Origin: Flavobacterium panacagri
GTDB lineage: Bacteria; Bacteroidota; Bacteroidia; Flavobacteriales; Flavobacteriaceae
Length of the DNA: 64,000 bases
Reading direction: 5' to 3'
Assembly (NCBI RefSeq): GCF_030378165.1
Contig: NZ_CP119766.1
Location: forward strand, 3,472,001-3,536,000
Position 1 is the first letter of the stretch. Each line of letters starts with the position of its first letter. The notes beneath the pieces are model-generated. The model had not been told where the DNA came from. It saw nothing but the letters and a program-made list of their open reading frames with translations, and made no database searches. This document shows positions 8,888-17,991 of the stretch, one piece after another. The position numbers and the translations under genes were made by a program.

Positions 8888-9583
8888 CTAAACGGTTTGT
8901 AAATACAAATCTTCCAGCTCGTTAGCCGAAATTTTATCCGCTTCGATAACCGTTACAAGATTTCCCTGTTTCATAATTCCGATATGCGAAGCCACTTCAC
9001 GCGCTCTGAAAATATCGTGAGTTGCCATTAAAATTGCCGTTCCGTCTGCCGAAAGTTCTTTTAAGATTTGAGAGAATTCATTTGAAGCTTTTGGGTCTAA
9101 ACCGCTTGTAGGTTCGTCCAGCAAAAGCACTTTGGCTTTTTTGGCAATCGCAATCGCAATTCCCACTTTCTGTCGCATTCCTTTAGAATAACCGCCTAAA
9201 TTTTCATCATGCGCTTTAACTTGTAACCCTGCTTTATTTAAGAAATAAGTCAGTTCTCCTTTTGAATACTTAAAACCTGCAAGCGAAGAGAAAAATTTAA
9301 GGTTTTCTAAACCCGTTAAGTTTGGATAAAGCATTACGGTTTCTGGTATATAAGCCACAAATTCTTTAGTCGTTTTTGCGTTTAAAGTAACCGGAATATC
9401 ATTGATGGTCAAAAATCCTTCGGTAGGTTCTATAAAACCTAGAAATAAATTAATTGTAGTCGTTTTTCCGGCGCCATTCTGCCCTAAAAGAGCAAATATT
9501 TCGCCTTCTTTGATCGTTAAGTTTAGGGAATTTAAAGCAGTATAATCACCATATTTTTTGGTGAGATTTTCAGCTGTAAGCAT
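8888..9583 (-). CDS. ABC transporter ATP-binding protein
   Basis: This 231-residue ATPase has Walker A (LLGQNGAGKTTT, about residues 32-43), the signature LGGYSKGMRQKV (about 130-141), Walker B with the catalytic glutamate (VLLLDEPTSGLDP, about 157-169) and the switch histidine (ATHDI). It resembles the CcmA/NosF group that pairs with ABC-2 permeases. It is the first of four genes spaced 14, 5 and 2 nt apart (ATPase, TonB receptor, two permeases). The small protein 190 nt upstream may belong to the same unit. Confidence 0.93.
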   Translation of the reverse strand: MLTAENLTKKYGDYTALNSLNLTIKEGEIFALLGQNGAGKTTTINLFLGFIEPTEGFLTINDIPVTLNAKTTKEFVAYIPETVMLYPNLTGLENLKFFSSLAGFKYSKGELTYFLNKAGLQVKAHDENLGGYSKGMRQKVGIAIAIAKKAKVLLLDEPTSGLDPKASNEFSQILKELSADGTAILMATHDIFRAREVASHIGIMKQGNLVTVIEADKISANELEDLYLQTV

Positions 9584-9775
9584 ATTTTTGTATTGAGTTT
9601 AAGTTTTAAATAAAAGTGGTTTCATGACACAGGTTTAAACTGCATCAATAAAAAATAATTAAGAAAATGGATTGAGGTTTACAGAGGTTCATTCGCGAAA
9701 GCGTAAAGACATTACTTTCCCTTTCAATCGAACAGAATGAAAAGAGTTTGGTAAACTTTATAAATCAAAGTAAAC

Positions 9776-10126
9776 TTAGAATAGAGCAGGAGGAGCTCTT
9801 AAGGCAAATAAACTGCCTTTGAAGAAAGTTGAAACCGATTTGGTGTAAACGAATACAGGTTTGATTTCAATTTGTACTTTCTGAAAAATTACAGCTTCAA
9901 ATGTATTCGGAATGTAAGTGCTGAATGCAAAATGACAAATATGACATTTGGTATCTACATCGTGGCTGTGGGTTATTTCCTTTTGATTGGCACTGATATG
10001 ATGCTCGCAAGGCTTTTCTGAAAGCTGTTTAAAAACATGTTCATATGAATGTATGGTCTGAAATAGCATTGCACACAATACTATAAGAGACATCAAGAAA
10101 TTTACAGTTAGAATCCTCTTCTTCAT
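9776..10126 (-). CDS. Small His/Cys-rich exported or membrane-anchored protein
   Basis: This 116-residue protein has an N-terminal hydrophobic segment (about 9-25, NFLMSLIVLCAMLFQTI). A region with clustered metal-ligand residues follows: HSYEH, CEHH, HSHD, and CHICHF at about residue 60. It ends in a conserved-looking tail, FKGSLFALRAPPALF. I recall similar short proteins encoded before metal-related TonB receptors in Bacteroidota, but I do not recognise a named family. The ligands suggest periplasmic or membrane-face metal binding (inference). It lies 192 nt upstream of the ABC/TonB operon on the same strand; that gap holds no other gene. Confidence 0.72.
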   Translation of the reverse strand: MKKRILTVNFLMSLIVLCAMLFQTIHSYEHVFKQLSEKPCEHHISANQKEITHSHDVDTKCHICHFAFSTYIPNTFEAVIFQKVQIEIKPVFVYTKSVSTFFKGSLFALRAPPALF

Positions 10127-10264
10127 TCCAAATAAACAGCTGGTTTTTTAGTGGTATTAAAAACGCAACAGTGTTGCAAAGATAGAGATCTCATTTTGAA
10201 ATACTGTAAATCCAACTTTATTTTTTTGAAAAGTTTGTTTGTAAACCCTTATTTCATGCCCGTT

Positions 10265-10696
10265 TTACAGGTTACTGTACAATAATTGCAGGGTGTGAAA
10301 ATCAGAAGCCCCGTCGAAATACTTGTGCAAAACTTCCTGAAAAACAGGTTCGCCGTTCTGAACGCTGGCAAATAAAGTCATCGAAGATTTTAGGTTTTCA
10401 ATATCATCATTTACAAATATTTCGTCGACCGTTTCCTCTTTTTTGATTAACTCGGAAGTGATTTCAACCAGATGTTTGCCTAAAATAGGATGTTCCAGAA
10501 AAGCAATCGCTTCATCGGCATTTTTGATTTCGTAAAATTTGGAAGTATCGCTGGAACCCATTCCTTTTATCTGAGGAAATACAAACCACATCCAAGGAGA
10601 TTCCTTTTTACCATTTTTAATTTCGTCTAGAGCGGTCAAATATAATTTGTTCTGCGCATCTAAAAAACGAAGCAGTTCATTATTGTTGTAGGCCAT
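10265..10696 (-). CDS. DUF1810 family protein
   Basis: This 143-residue soluble protein matches the DUF1810 (calpastatin-like) family along its whole length. It begins with the FLDAQNKLYLTALDEIKNGK helix, has the hallmark SPWMWFVFPQIKGMGSS (about residues 34-50) and continues with the SKFYEIKNADEAIAFLEHPI segment. Family function is not established; members are often described near NADAR/ADP-ribose-related proteins. It appears to be transcribed alone. Confidence 0.9.
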   Translation of the reverse strand: MAYNNNELLRFLDAQNKLYLTALDEIKNGKKESPWMWFVFPQIKGMGSSDTSKFYEIKNADEAIAFLEHPILGKHLVEITSELIKKEETVDEIFVNDDIENLKSSMTLFASVQNGEPVFQEVLHKYFDGASDFHTLQLLYSNL

Positions 10697-11021
10697 TACT
10701 TACTGATATTTTTGGGTGCTATCAGGTGATAAATCTACTGAAAATATATTTACTTGTATGTTATGTAATTCTTTTTTTTAACAGTGTTTTCAACTAAAAA
10801 AGTTAAAAAATAATTATTAGAAATTTGAGGCTAAATTCTAACAAAATGAATTGGATTTAAGAAGAGCAGTTTTTCAACAATAATTATGCTTTAATAGAAA
10901 AAATCGTACTAATAATTTATTTTTTTGTTATAAAATATAGTTTTAATTCGTGATTCTGTTATGATTTTCCTATTTTTACTAGACTGGCAGTTTGATAACT
11001 GTTGTAATGAATTAAAATTTC

Positions 11022-11050
11022 AATTGATATTTACCACTTAAATATCAATT
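11022..11050. promoter_or_regulatory. Perfect 12-bp inverted repeat upstream of the DapB-like gene
   Basis: Two 12-nt arms (AATTGATATTTA and TAAATATCAATT) are separated by 5 nt and end 35 nt before the start codon. There is no T-tract, so it is more likely an operator or leader hairpin than a terminator. The rest of the 389-bp gap at 10697-11085 is very AT-rich and shows no gene. Confidence 0.5.
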
Positions 11051-11085
11051 ATTCTAATCGGGCAATTCGCTCACATAAAAAACAA

Positions 11086-11841
11086 ATGCTTATGAAAATA
11101 GGATTAATCGGATTCGGAAAAACTGGAAAATCAGTAGCTTCAATATTATTAGAAAATAAAAATTTCTGTTTAGAATGGGTTTTAAGACAAAGTACCGTTT
11201 TAGAACACAGATCAGTTCCAGAATTTTTTGGAGTACAGTCAGACGAACCCGGCTTAATCTATTCTAGTTCCAAAACTTCTATAGACGAATTACTGGAAAA
11301 ACACCCAGTTGATGTTATTATTGATTTTTCTTCTAGTGAAGGGATTTATACTTATGGAGAAGTTGCAGCCAAGAAAAATGTAAAAATCATTTCGGCTATT
11401 TCACATTACAAAGAGAAGGAATTAGATTTTTTGAAGAAATTGTCTAAGAAAACAACTGTATTTTGGTCGCCTAATATTACTTTAGGTGTTAATTTCTTAT
11501 TGTTTGCATCTAAATTTTTAAAGAAAATTGCGCCATGGGTTGATATTGAAGTGAATGAAGAGCATTTTAAAACCAAACAAGGAACTTCTGGAACTGCTGT
11601 AAAAATTGCTGAAGCTTTAGATGTAGATAAAGAAAATATCAATTCGGTTAGAGCAGGAGGTATTGTTGGAAAACACGAGGTTATTTTTGGATTTCCTTTT
11701 CAGACTGTACGTTTAATTCACGAATCGATTTCGAGAGAAGCATTTGGAAACGGAGTTATTTTTGTTGCTGAAAATCTTAAAGAGAAGGAAAAAGGATTGT
11801 ACAATTTTGAAGATATTTTGACGCCTTATTTTACGGTTTAG
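11086..11841 (+). CDS. dapB: Dihydrodipicolinate reductase-like protein (DapB family)
   Basis: This 251-residue reductase has an N-terminal Rossmann fold (KIGLIGFGKTGKSV, about residues 4-17), the DFSSSEG loop (about 82) and the C-terminal DapB fold (GGIVGKHEVIFGFPFQT, SREAFGNGVIF). DapB reduces dihydrodipicolinate in lysine/diaminopimelate synthesis. The catalytic loop here reads NEEHFKTKQGTSGTAVK, whereas most DapB proteins have an EHHxxKxDxPSGTA pattern: a histidine, the lysine and the SGT end are kept, but the second histidine and the D/P are not. It may therefore be the housekeeping Bacteroidota enzyme or a divergent paralogue. An in-frame ATG two codons later (11092) is an equally good start. 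Confidence 0.72.
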   Translation: MLMKIGLIGFGKTGKSVASILLENKNFCLEWVLRQSTVLEHRSVPEFFGVQSDEPGLIYSSSKTSIDELLEKHPVDVIIDFSSSEGIYTYGEVAAKKNVKIISAISHYKEKELDFLKKLSKKTTVFWSPNITLGVNFLLFASKFLKKIAPWVDIEVNEEHFKTKQGTSGTAVKIAEALDVDKENINSVRAGGIVGKHEVIFGFPFQTVRLIHESISREAFGNGVIFVAENLKEKEKGLYNFEDILTPYFTV

Positions 11842-11883
11842 TTTTTTTTGGAAGACGCTAAGGCGCAAACTTTATTCTCATTT

Positions 11884-11987
11884 TTTGTCATTTCGACGAA
11901 GGAGAAATCACACTCGTATTTACACAAAGAGAATCGCCAATCTTTGTAGAGTTTCTAGTGTGATTTCTCCTTCGTCGAAATGACAAA
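11884..11987. repeat. 104-bp element with perfect 31-bp inverted ends
   Basis: The left arm (11884-11914, beginning TTTGTCATTTCGACGAAGG) is matched exactly by the reverse complement at 11957-11987, around a 42-nt loop. It lies between the convergent dapB-like and sdhB genes and could act as a two-way terminator. A related short form, with CATTCC and GGAATG arms, lies near 56546-56572, so this is a dispersed repeat family. Confidence 0.8.
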
Positions 11988-11990
11988 TAA

Positions 11991-12737
11991 TTACTTCCTA
12001 AAAGCCAAAGCTTTCATATATTCTAAATTCATTTTAGCAATCGAAAGTACAGAAATTCCCTGCGGACATTCGATTTCGCAGGCTCGGGTGTCGGAACAGG
12101 CACCAAAACCTTCCTGATCCATTTTTTTGACCATTGTTAGGGCACGTTTAGATGCTTCTACTTTTCCTTGCGGTAGTATGGCTAAATGTGTTATTTTGGC
12201 TCCTACAAACAAAGCTGCGCTTGCATTTTTACACGATGCTACACAGGCTCCGCATCCAATGCAGGCTGCGGCGTCAAAGGCTTCTTCTGCGGTTTCGTAT
12301 GAAATCGGAATGCTGTTGGCTTCAGGTGCTTGTCCAGTAGAAGCCCCGATAAATCCACCAGAAGCAATAATAGAATCAAATGCTTTTCGATCAATTTTTA
12401 AATCACGTAAAACGGGGAAAGCTTTGGCGCGAAAGGGTTCTATATAAATGGTGTCGCCATCTTTAAAACTTCTCATATGAAGCTGGCAGGTTGTAGTATT
12501 TCTTAAAGGGCCGTGTGCTCTTCCGTTAATCATGACACCGCATTGTCCGCAGATTCCTTCCCGGCAGTCGTGATCGAATTCTACTACACGTTCGCCTTGC
12601 TGGATTAGATTTTCATTTAAAAGATCCAACATTTCAAGAAAAGACATATGTTCTGAAACTCCATCAATTTCATAATCTGTCATTTCTCCTTTTGATGAAG
12701 CATCAAACTGCCGCCAAATTTTTAGATAAAGTTTCAT
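11991..12737 (-). CDS. sdhB: Succinate dehydrogenase/fumarate reductase iron-sulfur subunit
   Basis: This 248-residue protein carries the electron wires of complex II. The [2Fe-2S] ligands lie in DCREGICGQCGVMI (about residues 57-70) and a further Cys near 83 (TTTCQLHM). The two C-terminal clusters are bound by CIGCGACVASC (about 158-168) and by the CSDTRACEIECP segment (about 213-224). Length is normal for Bacteroidota SdhB. It follows sdhA on the same strand after a 143-nt gap containing eight copies of a 7-bp repeat that end 17 nt before its start codon. No cytochrome b subunit gene adjoins. Confidence 0.95.
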   Translation of the reverse strand: MKLYLKIWRQFDASSKGEMTDYEIDGVSEHMSFLEMLDLLNENLIQQGERVVEFDHDCREGICGQCGVMINGRAHGPLRNTTTCQLHMRSFKDGDTIYIEPFRAKAFPVLRDLKIDRKAFDSIIASGGFIGASTGQAPEANSIPISYETAEEAFDAAACIGCGACVASCKNASAALFVGAKITHLAILPQGKVEASKRALTMVKKMDQEGFGACSDTRACEIECPQGISVLSIAKMNLEYMKALAFRK

Positions 12738-12754
12738 GGTATTTATGTTTTTGG

Positions 12755-12810
12755 TTTGTTGTTTGTTGTTTGTTGTTTGTTGTTTGTTGTTTGTTGTTTG
12801 TTGTTTGTTG
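12755..12810. repeat. Microsatellite: eight exact copies of TTTGTTG
   Basis: A 56-bp perfect tandem array with 7-bp period lies between sdhA and sdhB (CAACAAA on the coding strand), 17 nt upstream of the sdhB start codon. Unit-number change would alter leader length by multiples of 7 nt without affecting either reading frame. Confidence 0.95.
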
Positions 12811-12880
12811 TTGCCCTTAGTTGTCAGTTTTAGTTTTTTTGTTGTTTATTTTTTTTTACTCTTAACCTATAACTCCTAAC

Positions 12881-14791
12881 TTATTTATAACTTCTTACGG
12901 CAAGTTCAACTGCTTCGAAGACTAAAGGTTCTTTATGGAGTTCTGGTTCATTGTTTTGTCCTTTCCATTCCCAAGCCGAAACGTAGCAGAATTCTTCGTC
13001 ATTTCTTACGGCTTCTCCATCAGGAGTTTGGTATTCTTCTCTGAAATGGGCGCCGCAGGATTCTTCACGTTGTAAGGCATCATAGCACATTAATTCGGCT
13101 AATTCTATGTAATCAGCAATTCGGCCTGCTTTTTCGAGTTCACTGTTTATTGTATTATCGCCTGTAATTCTGAGGTCTTTTTCGAATGAAGCTTTTAATT
13201 CCCTAATTTCAATTATGGCTTCTTCCAAATTTTTTCGGCTTCTGGAAAGACCGCATTTTTCGTATAGAAGACGACCGATTTTTTTATGAAAATAATCTGC
13301 TGAAAGTGTTCCATTGGTGTGCAAAAAACGATCTAATTGTCTTCTGACAGCATTTTCAGCTTCTTCAAAAGCAGGATGTGAAATATCAAATTTTGTTGCG
13401 TTTAATTCGCCAGCTAAATAATTTGGAATTGTATAGGGAGCAATAAAATAGCCGTCTACACAAGCTTGAAGCAATGAATTTGCACCAAGACGATTGGCAC
13501 CATGATCGGCAAAATTAGCTTCGCCTAAAGCAAATAAACCCGGAATTGTAGTCATTAATTCATAATCGACCCAGAGTCCGCCCATCGTAAAATGTGCCGA
13601 AGGAGAAATAAGCATTGGTTCTTTATAGGCGTTTATTCCTGTAATCTTTTCATACATCGTAAAAAGGTTACTGTACTTAGCTTCGATTTTGTCTTTTCCC
13701 TGAGCTTTTATGGCATCTGAAAAATCTAAATAAATGGCATTTTTCATTGGCCCGACGCCATGTCCGGCATCAATTCTTTCTTTAGCAGCACGTGACGAAA
13801 TATCTCTTGGCGCTAGATTTCCAAATGAAGGATAACGGCGTTCCAGATAATAATCTCGTTCTTCTTCAGGAATTGCATTGGCATTTCTGTCATCATTTGC
13901 TCTTTTAGGAACCCAGATGCGTCCATCATTTCGAAGCGATTCTGACATTAAAGTTAGTTTTGATTGATTTTCACCATGCTGCGGCAATGAAGTAGGATGA
14001 AACTGAATCCAGCTGACACCAGCCATAAAAGCCCCTTTTTTGTGCGCTCTCCAAACGGCAGAACTATTACAGCCCATTGCAAGAGTAGATAAATAATATA
14101 CTTTTCCGTAACCGCCTGAAGCCAGTACAACAGCGTCAGCCACATGACGTTCTAATTTTCCTGTTTCGAGATTTCGGGCTATTATTCCTTTGGCTTTGCC
14201 ATCGATAACAACTAATTCAAGCATTTCGTGGCGCGTATACAATGCAACTTTTCCTAAAGCGGCTTGTCGTTCTAAAGCTTGATAAGCACCCAATAAAAGC
14301 TGTTGTCCAGTTTGTCCTCTAGCATAAAAAGTTCGCGAAACCTGAACTCCACCAAATGATCGATTGTTTAAATAACCCGCATATTCTCTTGCAAAAGGAA
14401 CTCCTTGGGCTACAGCATGGTCAATTAAAGCTGCAGAACATTCGGCTAAACGATAGACATTGGCTTCACGTGATCTAAAATCGCCGCCTTTAATGGTATC
14501 ATAAAACATTCTGAAAGTACTGTCGCCGTCATTTTTGTAGTTTTTTGCAGCATTTACACCACCTTGCGCAGCGACAGAATGTGCCCGTCTAGGAGAATCC
14601 TGAAAACAAAAAGACTTAATATTATAGCCTTGTTCTGCTAAGGATGCCGCGCATGAAGCGCCTGCAAGCCCTGTACCAACGACTATAATAGTAAGCTTTT
14701 TTCGATTTGCCGGATTTACCAGTTTGGCTTTCGCTTTATAAGTATTCCATTTTTCTGAAAGTGGTCCTTGGGGTATTTTTGATTCCATCAT
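12881..14791 (-). CDS. sdhA: Succinate dehydrogenase/fumarate reductase flavoprotein subunit
   Basis: This 636-residue catalytic subunit oxidises succinate to fumarate (or the reverse). It has an FAD-binding [17 protein letters not shown] (about residues 38-54) and the covalent-flavin histidine in [11 protein letters not shown] (about 69-79). The active-site and capping region includes [11 protein letters not shown] (about 264) and SRAAKERID (about 333). The late-FAD segment [20 protein letters not shown] (about 419-438) is also present. It is followed by sdhB. No membrane-anchor (sdhC) gene lies upstream; the neighbour there is a secreted sugar dehydrogenase. It may be a second paralogue of the usual flavobacterial SdhA (inference). 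Confidence 0.95.
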   Translation of the reverse strand: MMESKIPQGPLSEKWNTYKAKAKLVNPANRKKLTIIVVGTGLAGASCAASLAEQGYNIKSFCFQDSPRRAHSVAAQGGVNAAKNYKNDGDSTFRMFYDTIKGGDFRSREANVYRLAECSAALIDHAVAQGVPFAREYAGYLNNRSFGGVQVSRTFYARGQTGQQLLLGAYQALERQAALGKVALYTRHEMLELVVIDGKAKGIIARNLETGKLERHVADAVVLASGGYGKVYYLSTLAMGCNSSAVWRAHKKGAFMAGVSWIQFHPTSLPQHGENQSKLTLMSESLRNDGRIWVPKRANDDRNANAIPEEERDYYLERRYPSFGNLAPRDISSRAAKERIDAGHGVGPMKNAIYLDFSDAIKAQGKDKIEAKYSNLFTMYEKITGINAYKEPMLISPSAHFTMGGLWVDYELMTTIPGLFALGEANFADHGANRLGANSLLQACVDGYFIAPYTIPNYLAGELNATKFDISHPAFEEAENAVRRQLDRFLHTNGTLSADYFHKKIGRLLYEKCGLSRSRKNLEEAIIEIRELKASFEKDLRITGDNTINSELEKAGRIADYIELAELMCYDALQREESCGAHFREEYQTPDGEAVRNDEEFCYVSAWEWKGQNNEPELHKEPLVFEAVELAVRSYK

Positions 14792-14882
14792 TTTTAATGT
14801 TTTAAAATGAATTGATACAAAATTGTAAAAGCAACGATACTTTAGGGACTCTAATATACTATAAAAATCTTATAAAATAAAA

Positions 14883-17798
14883 TTATTGTTTACTGATTAT
14901 CATGGATTTAGTGATTACATCTGATTTTATAAAATAAACTCCAGAAGGATATTCAGAAAGTGAAATCACATTTCCTGCGCCTTGTTTAATTTTACTTCCA
15001 GAAACAGAATAAATAGTCCATTCCATTTCCCTTGACAAATGAAATATTCCTTTTGAAGGATTAGGATAAACGATGATTTTGCTGGATTCTTCATTAGGAT
15101 TTTCCACTCCAAGATTACAAGTATGTACTTCGTAAGTAACTTTTTTAGTGTTATTTCCGTTTGAATTGTTTACGGTTAAGGAAACGTCTCTAGTTCCTTC
15201 TGTAGAAAAAAGGACAGTATGCGGTCCAATTCCAGCTGCGGTTTGCGGTTGTGCTCCAGTTCCAAAATCCCATAAATAAGAATCGACAGTACCAACTGAA
15301 ACTGAGGTAAAAGTTACAGCAGTATTCAAACACCCCATTTGCGGACTGAATTCAAAATCGGCAATAGGAGCAGCGGTACTTCCAGAAAGCACGAACTCCA
15401 TTTTATTGACATTGATATCATTTTCCTCAAAGTATAAAGTAATTACATGCGTTCCTTGTGTCAAAGTAACGTTTGGAATTGCAACAGTCTGCCAGTTCTG
15501 AAAACCTCCTGTATTGGGTATGTTGACAGTTCCTGTAACATTTGTGCCATCTACTTTCAAATGTAGTTTTCTGGTGTTGTAAGGAGTGGCAATTCTTAAA
15601 TTTATCGTGTAAGTTCCTGTTGTATTTACTTTTGCGGTATATTTTAGCCATTCATATTTAACTACATACGCCAGATTGAAGCCACCTTCGTTACAAGCCT
15701 CAGTTCCAACGCGGTCGCCTGGTCTGTAAGCCGTATCTCCGCCGGCATTGATATCGAAAATAGCTTCTGGACCAATATCATAATTTTCTGCTTCAATTAT
15801 GCCGGGTATCTGGGCAATTATTCCCTGATAAGGTGCATTTTGAAGAGTAGTTGGAGTATAAAATGCCGTATAAGTAATGGTTCCTGTCGCTGGCGCTTTA
15901 AAGGTTTGATTAGCCGTTCCGCCTTGACTCCAATGATCGAAATCGTAACGAATATTTCCAACATATTGTGGAGTTGGTGCGTTTAGTGTTTGTAAAGCAG
16001 CATTGGCTACCACTTGTTTTGTAGAAGGCGTCGTAATAGGTTTTTGATTGAATTCTAAATTAAGCGGTACTGGTGAACTAGTAGCTGTAACATCAACCAA
16101 ATTCGGTTTAATATCTACAAAACTTGTCGCAGTCAATCCGTTGCTGTCGGTTACTTTTACCGTGAATCTATACCAGACATTTGGTGTTTTTTCGCCTTGG
16201 TTAGAAGCTGTGAAATTTCCTGATTTTATACCCTGCGGACTTGCTCCTGGATGTGAATGTCCTGCTCCTGGAATGTCTTCATGAAAAAGATCCATGCTCC
16301 AAGAAAAGGCACTTGCTGGAAGTACTCCGTCTTCAACATCGTTTGCTGTCGCTTCAAAATAAACAACATCGTCAGCATTCCATTTTAATGCTGTTAACGG
16401 AGAAGTGATAGATACTGTAGGTGCATTGCTAAAAGGAATTACGGTTAATACTGCCTGATTACTGGTTACATTTCCAGCGGTATTAGTAACCACAACTCTG
16501 TAATTTCCAGCATTTGCATTTGTTACACTTGGAATAGTATAACTCGCGCCAGTTGCTCCATTGATGTTAGCATTGTTAAACTGCCATTGATAGGTTAAAC
16601 CAGTTCCACTTGCCGAAACCGTAAAAGTTACTGGTTTCGTTTCCATTATAGATTGAGAAAGAGGGTGATTTACAATCGTTGGCGCAGCAGTTGCTATATA
16701 ATCCAACTTGATTAACGAACCGTTGTTTCCATAAGCACAATAATAAATGTAGCCATCATTTCCTAACATCATTCCAAGGGCTTGTTGTTGAGGAGCGGTA
16801 AAAAAGACTGCTGAAACGGGATCAGCTACATTTGGATCAAATGACCTGATTTCTGTTCGAACAAAATCTTTAATGATAAACTTACCTTCCAGATTTGGAT
16901 AACGAGATATTGTCGGATTATAAAGCACGCCATTGGTCAAGGCATTTCCAATACTTCCTGTGGCATACGTAAAGATTGGATTAGTAAATAAGTTAGTTTC
17001 GGTTTGTTTTCCGTCGCCTCCCTGCGGATGTCCCCAAGCATAATTGCGAATAGTTGGATTACTGATTTCGTTTACTTCTTCCCATGAAGTTCCAACATCT
17101 AAAACATATAGTTTGTTTACAGTTTCATTAGGAACTAATCTCCAGGGGTTTCTGAAACCATATACCCAGATACTCTGTCTTTGTATAGAACCGCTTCCAT
17201 AGTATGGATTTCCGGGAGCAGGCTGTCCATCTTCTGTTAAACGAAGAATTTTTCCTTTATAAGTATCTAAATCCTGAGAATTGATATTCAACTGGCTGTC
17301 GCCAACAGTTATATAAAGATATCCTTTAAAGAATTTTAAGTCACCACCATTATGAAATCCATCGCCAATTGGCTCCAAAAGCAAGATTTCTTGTCTGCTT
17401 ACCACCTGATTGTTGGCATCAATCTTAATTCGTTCAATTCTATGACGAATTACGTTTGTATCATTTATGGAATAAAAAACGTAAATGTAGCCGTTTGTAG
17501 CAAAGTTAGGATGTAAAGTAAGTCCAAGTAAACCTTGTTCTTTGTCTGTAACGGTTGTTACGGTAAAAACGGTAGATACAGCATTGTTCTGAAATACTTT
17601 TACAATACCAGCTCTTTCGGCTATAAAAATTCTTCCATCAGAAGATTGTTCCAAAGCGAGTCCTTCTTTTATTACCGCTGTAGGAGCTAGGTTTTGTGTA
17701 ATATATTGTGAGTAGGTTAGTGAGTAAACGAATAAAATAGCAATAAGGAATAAATGCCTAAATCGTTTTTGGGTTTTAAGGAGTAGATTTTTTTTCAT
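14883..17798 (-). CDS. Secreted PQQ-type sugar dehydrogenase (GSDH) with Ig, CBM6-like, PKD and type IX sorting domains
   Basis: This is a 971-residue modular exported protein. After a signal peptide (about residues 1-30) comes a glucose/sorbosone dehydrogenase beta-propeller (about 32-372; ISAERAGIVKVF-like blade start, DGFHNGGDLKF, VYGFRNPWR, YAWGHPQGGDG). Next are an Ig-like domain (about 375-455, LTYQWQFNNANI), two further beta-sandwich segments, a CBM6-like carbohydrate-binding module (about 665-810, GIIEAENYDIGP and the GGDTAYRPGDRVG motif), a PKD domain (about 815-895, SYLWDFGTG) and a C-terminal type IX secretion sorting domain (VYPNPSKGIFHLS to YPSGVYFIKS). The sorting domain implies export across the outer membrane and cell-surface attachment or release. 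A role in oxidising sugars bound by the CBM is inference. Confidence 0.9.
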   Translation of the reverse strand: MKKNLLLKTQKRFRHLFLIAILFVYSLTYSQYITQNLAPTAVIKEGLALEQSSDGRIFIAERAGIVKVFQNNAVSTVFTVTTVTDKEQGLLGLTLHPNFATNGYIYVFYSINDTNVIRHRIERIKIDANNQVVSRQEILLLEPIGDGFHNGGDLKFFKGYLYITVGDSQLNINSQDLDTYKGKILRLTEDGQPAPGNPYYGSGSIQRQSIWVYGFRNPWRLVPNETVNKLYVLDVGTSWEEVNEISNPTIRNYAWGHPQGGDGKQTETNLFTNPIFTYATGSIGNALTNGVLYNPTISRYPNLEGKFIIKDFVRTEIRSFDPNVADPVSAVFFTAPQQQALGMMLGNDGYIYYCAYGNNGSLIKLDYIATAAPTIVNHPLSQSIMETKPVTFTVSASGTGLTYQWQFNNANINGATGASYTIPSVTNANAGNYRVVVTNTAGNVTSNQAVLTVIPFSNAPTVSITSPLTALKWNADDVVYFEATANDVEDGVLPASAFSWSMDLFHEDIPGAGHSHPGASPQGIKSGNFTASNQGEKTPNVWYRFTVKVTDSNGLTATSFVDIKPNLVDVTATSSPVPLNLEFNQKPITTPSTKQVVANAALQTLNAPTPQYVGNIRYDFDHWSQGGTANQTFKAPATGTITYTAFYTPTTLQNAPYQGIIAQIPGIIEAENYDIGPEAIFDINAGGDTAYRPGDRVGTEACNEGGFNLAYVVKYEWLKYTAKVNTTGTYTINLRIATPYNTRKLHLKVDGTNVTGTVNIPNTGGFQNWQTVAIPNVTLTQGTHVITLYFEENDINVNKMEFVLSGSTAAPIADFEFSPQMGCLNTAVTFTSVSVGTVDSYLWDFGTGAQPQTAAGIGPHTVLFSTEGTRDVSLTVNNSNGNNTKKVTYEVHTCNLGVENPNEESSKIIVYPNPSKGIFHLSREMEWTIYSVSGSKIKQGAGNVISLSEYPSGVYFIKSDVITKSMIISKQ

Positions 17799-17991
17799 AA
17801 TTATTCAGAAATTTTATTGATTTTGGGGTAATCAAATTTAATTCTTTTCTGTATAATTGATTGAAAATCAAATGTTATGTTTTTTTATTATAGAAATTAT
17901 GATGTATCCACTACCAGTAAATCAGTGGAATTACAATTTTTATGTAAAGTTTTTGTAGTGTTTTAAGTCCTAAATAAAAGACCATGAAAAA

